From: Ophiothrix spiculata
Lineage: Eukaryota; Echinodermata; Ophiuroidea; Amphilepidida; Ophiotrichidae
Direction: 5' to 3' (one strand)
Assembly (NCBI GenBank): GCA_000969725.1
Contig: JXSR01S074519.1
DNA: 53,650 bases
Part shown: positions 33,949 to 46,207 of the stretch, in pieces
Position numbering within the stretch: position 1 is the first letter of the stretch
Layout: each line of letters opens with the position of its first letter
Notes under the pieces: generated by a model
Seen by the model: the letters and a program-made list of their open reading frames with translations, nothing else
Told to the model about the DNA's origin: nothing
Databases searched by the model: none
Position numbers and translations under genes: made by a program

Positions 33949-34036
33949 TTAAATAAGCTTCCAAATGCACAAGGGTAAAATATTTTAAGCTTAGCTTGTA
34001 ATTTTTTTTATTTGGATGCAGATTATCTGATACACC

Positions 34037-34111
34037 ATGGCGGACTATTGGAAATCGCAAGCACGTAAACATTGCGACTTCTGTGACTGCTGGATAGCAG
34101 ACAATAAACCT
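34037..34111 (+). CDS. WBP4: WBP4 exon: start and zinc-finger cysteines
   Basis: 75 nt, phase 0 out at GTAAGT. Encodes 25 residues with CDFC and CWIADNKP. A polypyrimidine tract and ATGCAG acceptor at 34020 place 16 nt of 5' UTR (34021-34036) in this exon. Confidence 0.96.
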
Positions 34112-37100
34112 GTAAGTATTATGCTGAAAATCTTTTTTTTTTTTTGTCATTTATATTTCTTAGAGTATAGGCAGGGTTATCTGAAACGTTCAAGATGCCT
34201 GATGGAACAACTGAAATTATCAAGAAATTTGACAATTTAAATTAGTATCATCTTTTTGGATTTCTCTCTTTATTTATCAAATGTTCCCCCTTTTTGTTCA
34301 TTTTTCCTGATGTTCTCTCTTTTTTGATCAAATTTCCACCGTCCTTGTTCATTTTTTCCTGATCTTCCTCTCTTTTAATGACATTTTACCTGATTTTCTT
34401 TTATTATTCTCCCTAGTTTCTTCTCAATTTTGTCTGGGTAAGTTTGTCCCATGCCATCCTATTAGTTGCACCGATGGGTATAGCTAGGAGTTTCTGGACA
34501 TTACTGCTCAAATCCATTTAGGTGCAGTATTGTATCTATTGGCAAAATTGTGCCGTTCTTGAAAAAAAAATGAATGGAACATTGCCATTGAATAGGAAAA
34601 TTTTGGCAAAAAGACACAATCCTGCACCACACTCTCAAAGCCTCACACTCTCAAATCCTGATGTTAAAATTTACCTGAAGGTCATAGTCAAGTCTTCTTT
34701 ATGTTTTTTACTGCCTATTTTCACCAGTTTCTTGAAAAGTGTTCTGTTGCAAAGTCCCCCTTTACGGGATAAGCCATTGCATTTCAAAGATTCAATATTT
34801 TGTTATTTGTAAGAACACTGCCTAGATGCATTGAAGGATTCCTCAGAAAAAGGATGAAATAAAATAAAATAAAACATGTATTTATTATATCCACACAGAG
34901 TATAGAGTTCCATGAACGGGGAAAACGACACAAAGAGAATGTTGAGAAAAAGATATCAGAACTTCGGAAGAAAGGTCAGGAGCAGTATGAGCAGCAGCAA
35001 AATTTGGCTGAAACCATGGCACAGATAGAAGCGGTAAGGCGTGCAGCGGTGACAGTGACGCGTATGGTAGCACTCGCAATCCGGCATTTCTAAAATCGGC
35101 AAAATTGACTGCCCTTCTAAAAACAGGACTTCAAAACGTATAGAAGGGCAATATGTTTGGTCAATATTTTGTTCTAATTATAAAGTTAGGTTTATTTAAA
35201 GATGATCTGATGCTATTTTTGATCTCCAGATTAATTTGGTAAAATTTAAAGGGTTTTCCTTAATTTGCGCTTGATTCTGGAAATACAAAATTCGGTTGTC
35301 AGTGATAGGGGGCGTTATGCTTCAGCGTCCAGTTTCTTGAAAATTTTGCCTTGAAGGTGTACTTTTATCATCATTTTGTGTTAGAAGAGATCATAATCAT
35401 GTGAGAAAAGGCAGTGTTGAAGCAACCAGTTGCTTTATTATTGAGTTCTCTGGTGTTTTTAGGAAGCCATTTTGTACAGTAAGTAAATGGGAAGCTCTAT
35501 TGTGGTGTGTCGCCGTATCAAACCTAATCCTGGTTTATTTGACTTTTAAATTAAGATCTTGATTGGTACAATTTTGGGTCACGCTAATATCAGAAATTAG
35601 TGGTGTGTGACTTGATTTTTTCCAAAAAATTCTCCGACTTAATTCAGAGCCTTGCATAACACTATTATACAGTTTATGCAAACTTTATTGTAGGTACAAT
35701 CTTGGGTCACACTGATATCAGAGAAAATCAATGGTATGTCTCTTGATTATTTTCAAAAATTCTCCGACTTAATTCAGAGCCTTGCATAACACTATTATGC
35801 AGTTTATGCAAACTTCATTGTAGGTACAATGGTGGGCCACACTGATATCAGAGAAAATTAGGGATATGTGACCTGATTGTTCCCAAAAATTCGCCAACAT
35901 AATTGAGAGGATATCGGCGCTCATAACGACACAAGTATGGTATCACGTGATACATTGTGACTGATTTCATATGTAAATTTCGCGAGGTATTTAATTTCGC
36001 GAATTTCGCGAGGTATTTAATTTCGCGAGGGAAAAGAATTCGCGAAATTAAATCCTCGCGAAAATATTGTCATGTTTGTTTATTGAGAAATGGCAGCATG
36101 GAGCTCTTTTACATGTGTGAAAACACTTTGTTTTTTATTACACAACAATCTGCTGACCCTCACCCCTATCTTTGTAATGGAATAGTCCATCATTGTAAAC
36201 AAGACAGTCTGGTTGTCGGCAATCGAAGTTTGCTGTGTGTGGAAATACAGTGTCCGTTGAGAGGGGTTTGTTCGTTAAAGTTTTGATTTATTTCTGCTAT
36301 ATATGGCTGCTTACTTTTACAGTTGTTTTTAAACATGTGTGGAGCCTTTTTTTCATGCAGATTTTCAAGGTATTTTAGTAATATTTTGACAGGAATATAG
36401 GAAACTAGAAGATAATATTTGACCAAATCGTATCATAAAACACAATCAAATGATGGGTAATAAGGAATTTTCAAGCCATACATGGTATTCTTTGGTTGAA
36501 CCCATTCAGATTCACAAAATTTGCTAAATTCTAATCATGATATTGAAAAGTATTTAATTTATTTAAGAAGTTTTTGAAATATTGCTTATTTATTTGCCTG
36601 CAGGCAGCATTGAAGAAGTTCCAGCAGGATATTGCCGATGATCCAGCATTGTCTGCAAAGTACAAAGCTATGCAAGAAAAAGCTGACGCCATCAAAGCTG
36701 CAGCAGGTACGTTAACTGGAGAAAGAAGTTGATTAAAGGGACTGGCTCAGATTCGTCCCACTACTTTTCTACTTACATCAGGTGTGTGAGAGTTCACATT
36801 TTAATCTGATTTCAGATTTTTTTCATGCCTTCAAAAGAGTAATAATTTCAATAATTGTTTTGTTATTTTCAGCCTGTTTTTGGCATTTTGTCACCATTTT
36901 CAGATTTTTTTATCAGGCGACTCTCACAGCCCTGTTACATTACATATTTTTCTACATGAATCAATAGAACATGATTATAGTAATACCGGTATAACATACC
37001 TGTAGATTTCTGCAAATGGGAAAAAATTGCAATTCTTTACCAACTTTAACTTTTAAAGCATTTCCATAAGTTTTTAATTCTAAGTGAAATCTAGGCTAGT

Positions 37101-40100
37101 ACCATTAATTACAGAATGGGGGTTCAAGAGTTTTAGTATTTAATACAGGTATTTTGATAATACTAACAAGTAACACTAACCCTGAACGTCTGAATAAGGA
37201 CAAATGGTCTTAATAAGGAAAACTATTATTCCCACACATTTTCAGTCTGTTATTTAGACACTAGATAAGATAATTGTTTAGATAAAACCACCCAAATAAG
37301 TGCTTTTATCATGGTTTGAAAAGCCATTCTCTTGAGTGGAAACCACTAATCCTATTAATCCACTTCAATGATGATCAGTTAAATTAGCATATTGTGTTTT
37401 CAAGTAGACTGATACAATTGTGCATTGTGCTTGATCGATCAAGTTGATTGATTACATCAATAGAAATATTGATCAGATTCCTGGGTGTATTTCTGGGTGG
37501 CAAAACACTTCAAGAAGTGTCTTAATTAGCAACTGAAATTGAGTCTAACCTTATTTAGACCATTTGTCCTTATTCAGACGTTCAGGGTTACTAGTGTTAT
37601 AAATTGTAATCTTTCTTGATCATAATGATTTGCAGAAGTAATGTTACTGCCATTTTCATTGTTGCAGTGATAAGTTTTTGTCTTCAAGTTTGTAAACATT
37701 TGTACATCAAGGCATCCTGGGCATACAATTACTGTGTGGCCCTTATTCAATTTGATCCCTCATTATGGATTAGATTAGTTTCAGTGGGGCTTTAATTAGT
37801 CACAGGAATATAATATGGCACTTTAACAGCAAAATAACTGAAATATTAAAGTTCTGGTCTGAAGGAGTCACATGGTCTTTGGGATTATATTTTTCCCTTT
37901 GAAATGTTTTGGATGTTGACATAATTTTATTCCAAGAGAGGAAATCTTGAAATTGCTCAAAGCTGACTGCAATAACATCTAGTGTTTCTTGTTATACTTT
38001 TATCAATACCAAATAGGCAGGGCAGGCCTTCTCAGTTTGTGCATAGTTGAACACAGCACAGGTGAGACAGCGTGCCTCATACATGTGACTCGCACATTAG
38101 CATCTATAGCATGTGTATAAGTAGGATTACGTATGACTGGTAAAGAAAAGCATAACAATGCCCGTCTATTTAGTGATGATCAAGTATAAATTAAAGTTGC
38201 CCAACCTTTTCCTAAAGATACATTATACTGATTATGAGTTTATATTTACCATGTTTGATATATATTTCTCAGCTCAGAAAGAAGAAAACAGTAAAGCAGC
38301 AGCATCTAGCAGCAACCAAGATGAAGAAAAACAAGATGCAGATGACCAGCCTGTATGGTATGAAGGGACAACAGAGGACGGCAATGTTTACTACTGGAAT
38401 AGTCAAACTCAGGGTGTGTAGAGTTGGTATCCTTTGTAGTTGATTGACTTCTGATTCTATTGCATTTTGTTCAGTTCTCAAGTAAAATTATGTCCTAAAT
38501 ATCATGTTTAAAGGAGGATGAATGAAGTCTTCATTTATTTTTATTTTTTCCAAATTCCACAACCAATGAGTACTTCTTACTAACTAATCTAATAATTGAT
38601 TTAAATTTGTTTTAGTTTCCTTACTGATATTTTTTGAATTACAGGTATTAGTTTGTATGCCATCAAACCAGGCATTAGTTTGTATGCCACTTATGGCTAA
38701 CTGATCCAGCCCTCCACTTTATCTCTTCCATCAACAGCTATATAGATATTTGAAACTTGCCCCAAAAATAAAATGGAATATTGTAGTAGAATAGGTTTCC
38801 ATTTTATTTTAAGAAAGGTTTGCTTTAAAACGTAACCCATTGAAGGTTCTGGTGATGTAAATGCAGAAGGCACTTTATATGTATTGACCTTTATGTTGAT
38901 ACCAGAAGGTCAATTTAAATGTTTGGTAACAAATTTATGAATATAACACAAAGAGAAATCTGGGTATTTCAAATTTGTTTGGTACCGAATGTAGAAAATT
39001 GTGTGAATTTAGTGTGCACAAATGCTATGACTAATCCAACATACACATATTGTTTCTTTCAGAGTCTCGATGGGAGAAACCAGCCGACTTTGATGGTGTC
39101 AGTTATGACTCAAATCAGCAGAATACGGAAACCAGCGAACCAAATACAAAAACAGTACGTGATATATAATCCTGTCTCTGATATGATTAAACTGATTAAC
39201 TTTAGATTAAAGATTTGAACTTTCGACCATTGTATCTCTTGATGTGAACATGCTCTTAATTATTTAAAAAGTGTGTTTTATATAACAATCAACCCATGGT
39301 TAAATATATTTTCCATCAATAATAAGAATATATTCTCAACAAGAAATAATTGTCACAAGTTGCCATGTAACATATGTAAGGAACCTATATAAAACAGTTA
39401 TGAAACTGGAAGAATTTTATTGATAGGTCATTCTGGTCTCAAAGTATGCCAAAAAATGTATTCACATTTTTGCTCCAATTTGCAGATGATGGTGAAGTTC
39501 TTGTCTGTGAAATAAAAAGAAAACAAGACAATGCTGCTTTCTTTTATGTTGGTTCTCAAACATTAGAAAAAGTGCTCAATGGACCACAGTAAACTTTTCA
39601 ATTACTAATAGATTGTTTTTTATTCTGGAGTATAATCACAGACTGGAACAGCTATCTTTGTTGTCAATATTGATGTATTCCCCACACATCATAATTGATG
39701 CACTACCATTTGCACCTGCCTGTGTATTCAAAATAATAGAAGCAACGTAACGTGTAGCACATTTTTTTTTTATTCGTAACAATTGGGCTCTGAAAATTGT
39801 ACGCTGGTCTCTGACATCTTTTCCAAATTAAGATGCAGGTAATTGCTATTTAACCTTGGCATTGTTTGGCCAGTATCCTGATGGCATTTGTTTTGAGCAT
39901 CAAACACACAACATGCATCGGTGACTGAGCAAATTAATGGCCTATATTTTACATTTGCTTATTTCACGATGCTGATGACATTTTTTGCAGTTCCTTTATA
40001 ATTTTTGTTCTTAACATGACATTTTACCAGAGGTTTGATTATGACATCATAGTCGATTATTTTTCTTGTAAAAAACCCAAAAATATCCCTTTCTAATTCA

Positions 40101-41214
40101 TGTACCTACTCAGGAAAAAGAAGACAACACCAGTTCTGAAGATACAGAAACATCAGAGGAGGAAGATGACAAGAAAGAAGATTTTGCAGACAGAAGACCA
40201 GAGAAAAGAAAAGCTAACAGCGCATATGGAACATGGACAACAGTAGAAAAAGAGTAAGTGGCAAATTTGTAGCCAAGTTGAGGAGCTTTAATTTATGTCA
40301 GCACTTTTGTCTGTAAGGCCGTCATGTTTCCGCCCGCCCCAGATATCAAAAATTCCAAAGTAATTCATTATTTGATATGGTTTCATTATTTGTTAATATT
40401 CTAAAAGACAAAAAGCAAAGTATTTATGGCTCAAAATAACAGTCACCTCCTAAATATTGGTATATTTTTATATTTTATTGATACAGTTTCCATTGAGTGG
40501 GCGCAAGGCACATGAGTAATAATGAAAATATTGGCATTACGTACTCAAAATAATTGATGCTGGTTTTGCTCATTGCAAATCATTTTAGACATTTTTATCG
40601 CCCAAAATTGAAAGTGGTAAATGGGGTAAATGCAGTGCATGTTTCTATGCATAGACTAACACACACAAAATCCTGGTAGTATGTAATTTACTGAACTGTA
40701 TGGATACTATGTCAATTGAGTTATCTCACATGTTTTTATCCTAGGAAAAGAATGAATAATGAAAAGGGCTCTATCTTAAAAGCTGCATCAGGAAATTAAA
40801 CATAAGTGTGAAGGGCCTAAAGTTGATTCATTGACAAGAATGATGCCCACCAGTCAAAAGTACAGGATCATGAAATGTAAAACTTTTATTTTAATCCAAC
40901 TCATAGATCAAAGAAGAAGATTTCAAGAGATCTTTTCTGGTTACCTTTGTATCATCCCCATTTTTAAATGTCCCCAGTTTTTTGTTTTTATTTTCAATAG
41001 GGAATTCGAACAAGTTGATCTAGAGCTGCCAGAGAACAGACGGATCCATGCGGTGTATGTCCCAAGAGCAGCAGAATATGAACCAAAGGAAAAGTTAAAA
41101 TTTAAGGAAAAGACTGTCTCATCTTTAGGAGCTTCTAGTAGTGGATCAGCTAATGTTGGATTTAAGAAGAGAAAGTTTGGTGGTAATGTAAGGAAACGAG
41201 ACACTAGTGCTTAG
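34037..41214 (+). CDS. WBP4: WBP4 / FBP21, spliceosomal WW-domain protein (spliced, 7 coding exons, complete)
   Basis: Exons 34037-34111, 34899-35033, 36604-36706, 38273-38413, 39063-39154, 40114-40253 and 41001-41214 join in frame to a 299-aa protein. It starts MADYWKSQARKHCDFCDCWI, the conserved start and matrin/U1C-type C2H2 zinc finger (C13, C16, then the His pair in FHERGKRH). A Lys/Gln-rich coiled region follows, then one WW domain (VWYEGTTEDGNVYYWN... SRWEKP), an acidic Glu/Asp region, AYGTWTTVEKE and a basic tail with FKEKTVSSLG and FKKRKFGG. Vertebrate WBP4 joins early spliceosomal complexes and contacts SF1, U1C, SmB and, through its C-terminus, SNRNP200. Vertebrate forms have two WW domains; only the one matching WW2 is seen here. 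CACCATGG is an ideal start context. Upstream noncoding exon(s) are expected, since an acceptor precedes the Met. Confidence 0.96.
34899..35033 (+). CDS. WBP4: WBP4 exon: zinc-finger histidines and coiled region
   Basis: 135 nt, phase 0 both sides. SIEFHERGKRHKENVEKK completes the finger; EQYEQQQNLAETMAQIEA follows before GTAAGG. Confidence 0.96.
35563..35900. repeat. WBP4: Tandem repeat, about 2.5 x 129 bp, in WBP4 intron 2
   Basis: The unit contains GGTACAATCTTGGGTCACAC, TGATATCAGAGAAAAT, TTCTCCGACTTAATTCAGAG and CCTTGCATAACACTATTAT. The AGAGCCTTGC block resembles the start of the repeat pair at 14195 and 21580. Confidence 0.88.
35976..36064. repeat. CGCGAAATTAAAT palindromic repeat
   Basis: ATTTCGCGAGGTATTTAATT recurs directly and is then inverted as GAATTCGCGAAATTAAATCC. 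A short foldback element in WBP4 intron 2. Confidence 0.7.
36604..36706 (+). CDS. WBP4: WBP4 exon: helical linker
   Basis: 103 nt, phase 0 in and 1 out. Encodes AALKKFQQDIADDP, then KYKAMQEKADAIKAAA, equivalent to the AALKAYQEDLKRL region of vertebrate WBP4. Confidence 0.93.
37178..37589. mobile_element. 412-bp DNA transposon with 41-bp TIRs in WBP4 intron 3
   Basis: Both ends begin AACCCTGAACGTCTGAATAA and continue GGACAAATGGTCT; identity is exact for 33 bp, then one mismatch before AATAAGG. The flanks share ACT (37175-37177 and 37590-37592). No coding capacity. The well-preserved TIRs suggest moderate age. Confidence 0.88.
38273..38413 (+). CDS. WBP4: WBP4 exon: WW domain, first part
   Basis: 141 nt, phase 1 both sides. 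Encodes a Lys/Glu/Ser linker, then DDQPVWYEGTTEDGNVYYWN and SQTQ. The first WW tryptophan and the YYW core are present. Confidence 0.95.
39063..39154 (+). CDS. WBP4: WBP4 exon: WW domain, end
   Basis: 92 nt, phase 1 in and 0 out, ending at GTACGT. ESRWEKPADFDG closes the WW domain with its second Trp and Pro. Confidence 0.95.
40114..40253 (+). CDS. WBP4: WBP4 exon: acidic region
   Basis: 140 nt, phase 0 in and 2 out. Glu/Asp/Ser-rich, then KRKANSAYGTWTTVEKE, matching NPYGEWQ in vertebrates. Confidence 0.94.
41001..41214 (+). CDS. WBP4: WBP4 exon: conserved C-terminus and stop
   Basis: 214 nt from a TTCAATAG acceptor to TAG. EEFEQVDLELPENRR, then KFKEKTVSSLGASSSG and FKKRKFGG correspond to VDLELP, FKEKTVTSLG and FKKRR of vertebrate WBP4. 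Confidence 0.97.
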
Positions 41215-42261
41215 TCTTGGGATTGTATGCAATAACTCCTTATCAGACAATTCATGATGGTCCTGAAGTTGCCACATGATGTAAAATGAGTTTGATGGTC
41301 CAACACTGTTTCATTAGCAATATCTTGTGATCCATGCATGTGGTGAATGCCCAAGTTGAAGTGACTAGCTATCGCTTCAGTGATGCAACTCAATGGCATC
41401 TTGGTGCAACCATAGATTTCAAACTGACAATATTGGGCAATTGGGAGGTGTGGCTCACATCGATCCAATTGCATCATGGAAGAATCAATGCATTAGTGAT
41501 GGTTAAGGAAACTAACATGGCACAGTTCTGCTTCACTGAATAGGAGAGAAGAGGAATATTCCAGAAACTGCACACTGTATCCTTGACTGAATGCACCATG
41601 GATTTCGTGTAATAATGGTCATCAACATTGCCTTGGAAGAGTTCAACATCAGATGTGGAGAGAGAAAGGATTATTTGTAAGCTGCAGATATAAAAGTTAA
41701 TGCATGGACAGACTTTGCATTAGCCGTGTGTGATATACAAGCCTCTTCAGAGAGCAGGACATCAATGGTGATTTGAATATGGAGAAACGATAGCCCTGAA
41801 CAAAACAGTGTATTTCACCATGGAATTTGCATGAGTAAAGTCATGTGAGTTTACTTTTTTGCATTGTGATGGTCAAACCTATGCCAAATGCTAAGACATC
41901 TCAGATGGGTGGAATCAGCGTAAGTATACGCCACAAACTGCCGATTTTGTTTTATTGGTTTTATTGAATATAAAATGCATTAATATGCATGGTACAAAAT
42001 TATATGACAGTTGAAAATGTGGCCATGCACCACAAGCCTCTTGTAAATGTTTGTTATAGTTTTACCACAGTGCCACACAGCATACTACATCATTATCCTC
42101 TTGTAAAGTCAAATTGTGGGTAATTTTGTTTTATTACAGATTCAAAGTGATTTTATCATCAGCTTTAAAGTTTATACAATAACCAGAAATGAAGTGATGA
42201 TTATATGAAAGATAGCATGTCATGATATCTGACATCGAGGCCACATTTCGATATCAGATAC
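41215..42261 (+). other. WBP4: Likely WBP4 3' untranslated region
   Basis: Sequence after the stop lacks obvious repeats for roughly 1 kb, as expected for a 3' UTR. No perfect AATAAA is clear here; the first good candidate is near 43393, past two elements, so the real end is uncertain. Confidence 0.4.
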
Positions 42262-42455
42262 AGGGCTTCGATTTTGAAAAATGCTGAAGAGCTATAAATT
42301 ACTCTCCTGAAAGGTTCAAGGAGAGTTGTCAGGAGAGTGATTTGAGGTTACACAATATATATTAGCTGGTTTTAGTAGTTTGACGTGAGCTAAATATTGC
42401 TCTCCTAGAGACTTGTTTGGGCGAGCATAGGAGAGCAATCACTCTAGCTTGCCTG
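42262..42455. mobile_element. CAGG-ended short element with GGAGAGC motifs
   Basis: It starts CAGGGCTTCGATTTTGAAAA and ends CTAGCTTGCCTG, with repeated CTCTCCT / AGGAGAG pairs inside. The same CTCTCC/GGAGAGC hairpin motif occurs at the left end of the 1,168-bp element at 23110. The flanking 5 bp are similar (AGATA, AAATA), not identical. Confidence 0.5.
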
Positions 42456-42848
42456 AAATACATCCTAGTAATCTTTAGTGTTCGTACATTTTACTGGGAG
42501 TTCAAAAAGATTTAACATTTTAAATCTGTAAAAATCTGAAATTCATCAAAATAATTTTGTTCACGTATTTTGCCATAAATCTGAAAGTGAAAACTGGCAA
42601 CTTTATGGAAGTTTTGTGATGAACGGTCACATATGTGCATATTTTACTTGCCACATCAAAAGGTACAACATTGCGGCATTTAACAAAATACTTTTTTTTA
42701 TATTAATTAAGAGAATATTGATTAGGTTTCAAAATGAGACATGTCTTTTTTTTTAATTTGCCATTCAGTTTTGAAGTTAAAATAAGATTAATTTGCTTGT
42801 ATTTCCAACAGGTTTAGCTGCAGTGCTGTACGTTTAGATGTACTGCGA

Positions 42849-43210
42849 CCAAGGAATTTGAAACAGGGAATCGGTACTCGTGTTAATCCTATGGAACCGC
42901 AGCCATCTTGGTTATTGCACCTCCGGCATTTTACGGCTCCGTGTGCCACACTTCGAGAGTCTTCGCAACGGACTAGCGGGAAAATTGGCGTACTTTGATC
43001 AGAGCAAATCAGAATACACGCTACTTGAAATGCAGACACGGTTTTCGGTGAAACAAAATGCACACCCTGTATATGCATCAAGTGAAGATTTTTACGCGAT
43101 CTGCCTGGATATCGGGCCAAATTCGGAATATATCCGGAGGTGCAATAACTCTGCTCCATGAGCGACACAAGATGTCGGAGAAAACCGGTTCACCTATAAA
43201 AATTCCTTGG
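42849..43210. mobile_element. 362-bp inverted-repeat element
   Basis: The termini CCAAGGAATTT and AAATTCCTTGG are perfect inverses. A second exact inverted pair, TTATTGCACCTCCGG and CCGGAGGTGCAATAA, lies at the same 63-bp offset from each end. So the arms are at least 78 bp with a diverged middle. The open frames here are by-products of this structure. Confidence 0.75.
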
Positions 43211-43758
43211 CTGTGACACATACACATGTCTCTTGGAGACTTTCATCATGCTGTTGTCAAAATTACATATTCCGTTTCAAATTGATACTTCTTGTGTTGT
43301 GATACAACATTGAAGTGTGATAAAGTCTGTTTCTGTTAACAATGAACATTTTTGCGGTGGTGGTTTTACTATTATCTCAATTTTTATTAACAAAATAAAT
43401 TGTCTTAAATTGGCCAAGACAATTTCATGTAAACTTTAAAAGTTGACATGTAATTAGTAGACTCTCTTCATTGAGTGCATACTTAACTAACCACAACATG
43501 TTCGTTGATAGCAGAAGTGGACTTTATATGAATGAGAGAATGGATTTCTTCGTAATGTCCACTCGTAATGTTCATGGGAAAAAGAAACTAGAAAAGTATA
43601 ATAACAGGGCATGTTTTAATTTGCCACCCTGTGCAATAATTTGACAAGAGAATCTTCTACTATAGACATGTTATTTATAATGATAATTATGCAAGACATT
43701 AATTTTTACAATGGCTAGTATTGGCTTTGTACATGCACAACACTAATGGCAGTTCACT

Positions 43759-43845
43759 CTATAGGCTATATTGCAGATCCAATGATATTGAATTCTGATG
43801 CATTGTGGGAGAGAAAATGCCTCAAATCTGCAATATAGCTTATAG
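43759..43845. repeat. 87-bp hairpin
   Basis: CTATAGGCTATATTGCAGAT and its inverse ATCTGCAATATAGCTTATAG (one mismatch) surround a loop of about 47 bp. A short foldback element, or possibly a transcribed hairpin. Confidence 0.75.
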
Positions 43846-44399
43846 AAGTAATGTTATAATAATTTGATTTATTCTGTGACTGAGAATAATTGATTCTGTT
43901 TTATGCATCTCTATGTTTTGATACAATATTTTGCAAGTATGCAAGATAGCATTCTAAATTAGTTTGCCAATGAGCACTGGTAGAAAAAAAATGTTACAAA
44001 TGAGATAGAGTTACTATTTTTTAGAAAGTGTACTGGTTTACAGGATGTTTACTCATAACACTACTGAGTGATCATGGTCAAGTTGTACTCAAGTGATTTT
44101 CTTAAATCATCATATTTTGAGCATTTCACTTTTTAGAATCTAGAACAAATTTCTTACTGCTTCTGTCAAACTTTGATTTTCCACTTAAATTGAAATGTTG
44201 CAAAAATGTGTTAAGTAAATGGAGGTTATTATCCCACTCGTATCGACCATACCATGTCATCTGTTACATATTCCAGACCTTCATTTGTATAAAATCGTGG
44301 AGCTCTTATCCACTGCTCTCCTGGTTTCAACAAGGATATCAATTTGAGCTCCACAGATAATAATATTATGTTATAATAATGAAGGGTATTTATATGTGC

Positions 44400-44803
44400 A
44401 CTAATTACCCAAAGGTCTCAAGGCACTGCTGAGTGTCAGCCGCAGCGCACCACAGGAGAGTATCCTGGGTCATTTACAGACACCAATCACACAACTGACT
44501 GGGGGAACAACATGGAATTAATAGGAAGAAATCCAATTTTTAGATGTAGGAGGAAACCAGAGTACCCGAAGGAAACCTATCAAGATGGGTATGGAATCAG
44601 TAAACCAAATTCACATACAACTACTGTCTGGCTGCATTGGTGAAAGGGAAGTATTAACAGTACTTCACCAACCTGCCTTGCCACGGAGTAGTGTGCCATT
44701 CTGATACTGAACAGAATAGGGCAAAGAAAAATCCCTTTACCCAAGCCAGGAATTGAACGCGGGACCTACTGCACTCGAAGCAAGAGTTCTTCCAGTGTGC
44801 CAT
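44400..44803 (-). mobile_element. tRNA-derived SINE
   Basis: On the minus strand a tRNA-like head at 44739-44803 contains AACTCTTGCTTCGAGTGC and GTCCCGCGTTCAATTCCTGG, the latter a B-box form. The body includes AGGAGGAAACC and AGTACCCGAAGGAAACC, a motif widely dispersed in marine invertebrate genomes. Confidence 0.65.
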
Positions 44804-44814
44804 TCTTGGTTGTA

Positions 44815-45015
44815 GGCTCAAAAATTTATTGGACCAAGTGATAATGGACTAAATGGGTTGTGGACTATCCGGCCATTGGACTAACAAGTAATTGGACTAA
44901 GTGAAAATGGACCTTTTGGGTTTTGGACAAACAGGCAATTGAACTAAAAGGTTATTGGACCTAGTGGGTTTGGACCAAATGACATTGGACTAAGTGGTAA
45001 TGGACTAAATGGGTT
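44815..45015. repeat. Degenerate minisatellite TTGGACTAARTGG, about 13-17 bp period
   Basis: At least ten imperfect units of the type ATTGGACTAAGTGG / TGGACTAAATGGGTT. An open frame of GP-rich residues on the minus strand (44944-45141) is produced by this repeat and is not a gene. Confidence 0.88.
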
Positions 45016-46207
45016 TGGACTAAGTGGCGACAAACCATCTCCATTCTGTGCCTTTCTTTTGTTCGAGTTGATGTTTCTGGCTCCACTATCGCACATACTA
45101 CTGTGAAAATATCCCCTCTTGTGTGCACTGTTATTGAACAACCGTGTAACTTATGTCATGTTTCATCAAATTTTCAGACCACCATCAATTAAATTTTGAC
45201 ATTATGAGAACCAGTTCTTAAGTTATACAGCACACTGAAGTAAGTAAGTAAGCTGATTATGATCAATTTAATTTTCAATTTTAAGCCCAGTTTACATACT
45301 TGAAAGATTTGCAATATAGATGAGATTGAAGATTGAAGATAAGGTTCATTTTTGTCCTGATTACTTCCAACCTATATGATAAATCTGACCAGATCTCTTT
45401 TAGCCTACAAGTTATCAGATCTTATTGCATATTCCTGATCAAGGATGTCTTCCATCGTGTGGCACTGGGGAGGATCCTCGGTCTGCGGCTATACTCTTTT
45501 TTTCAGGCACCTCACTTCGTCTCTCAGCTCTAACAGCATCATAAAGACTTTTCTGAATTTTATAATTACTGATATAAATAGCAATGATATGTTAATGGAA
45601 CCTTATAGAATAAAACAATTTTGCTTTTTGGCCTTTGACATTTCCTATAATATCATTGACTCTATTCATGTGTGATTAATTTATTTACAAACGTCTTTGT
45701 GATTGTATGATATATTTCTGTATGATAATGAAAGTAAAATTAATTTGGTTTCATTTGATATGATTTGCAAGGTCCTGGACTTTCAAAATGGAGCTTCAAA
45801 AACGTCAGCCAATAATTCCCGTCTATTGACGCAATACCATCTTCAAGTTTCTTGAAGCATTTTTGAAATAGGCAATCAGTGATATGATACCTTCGTCTTA
45901 GAAGTTACGAATCCTAAGCCCATTTTACAGGCATTAAAAATAGTCATGTGGGTGCAAGGAAGTCGTAACTGATATTTTTTCACAATTGAGATTTTAATGG
46001 AATCATGAAATATGGGTTATTTGGGATATTTTATCAAAGTTTTGATTAAAATTTATGTTTATTTAACCATGTAATAATCAAAATGTTATGATGATACTGG
46101 GTAATCTGTTTAAAAAGGGAAAAATACAGAGCAAAACAATGATCTATCTACTTATGGGATTTTGATCAAAATCTAGCATATATAAGGGACAATAAAGTTG
46201 TGAAAAT
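45016..46207. other. Spacer, no recognised feature
   Basis: AT-rich sequence with short random frames and no bounded element found. Confidence 0.5.

Noticed and set aside
35563-35900. CRISPR-like array
   Set aside because: Units are adjacent 129-bp tandem repeats without unique spacers, in an animal intron.
42788-43168. 126-codon minus-strand frame with Cys pairs
   Set aside because: It is explained by the inverted-repeat element at 42849-43210; the CRRC pair has no supporting domain context.
44944-45141. Gly/Pro-rich minus-strand frame
   Set aside because: Produced by the TTGGACTAA minisatellite.
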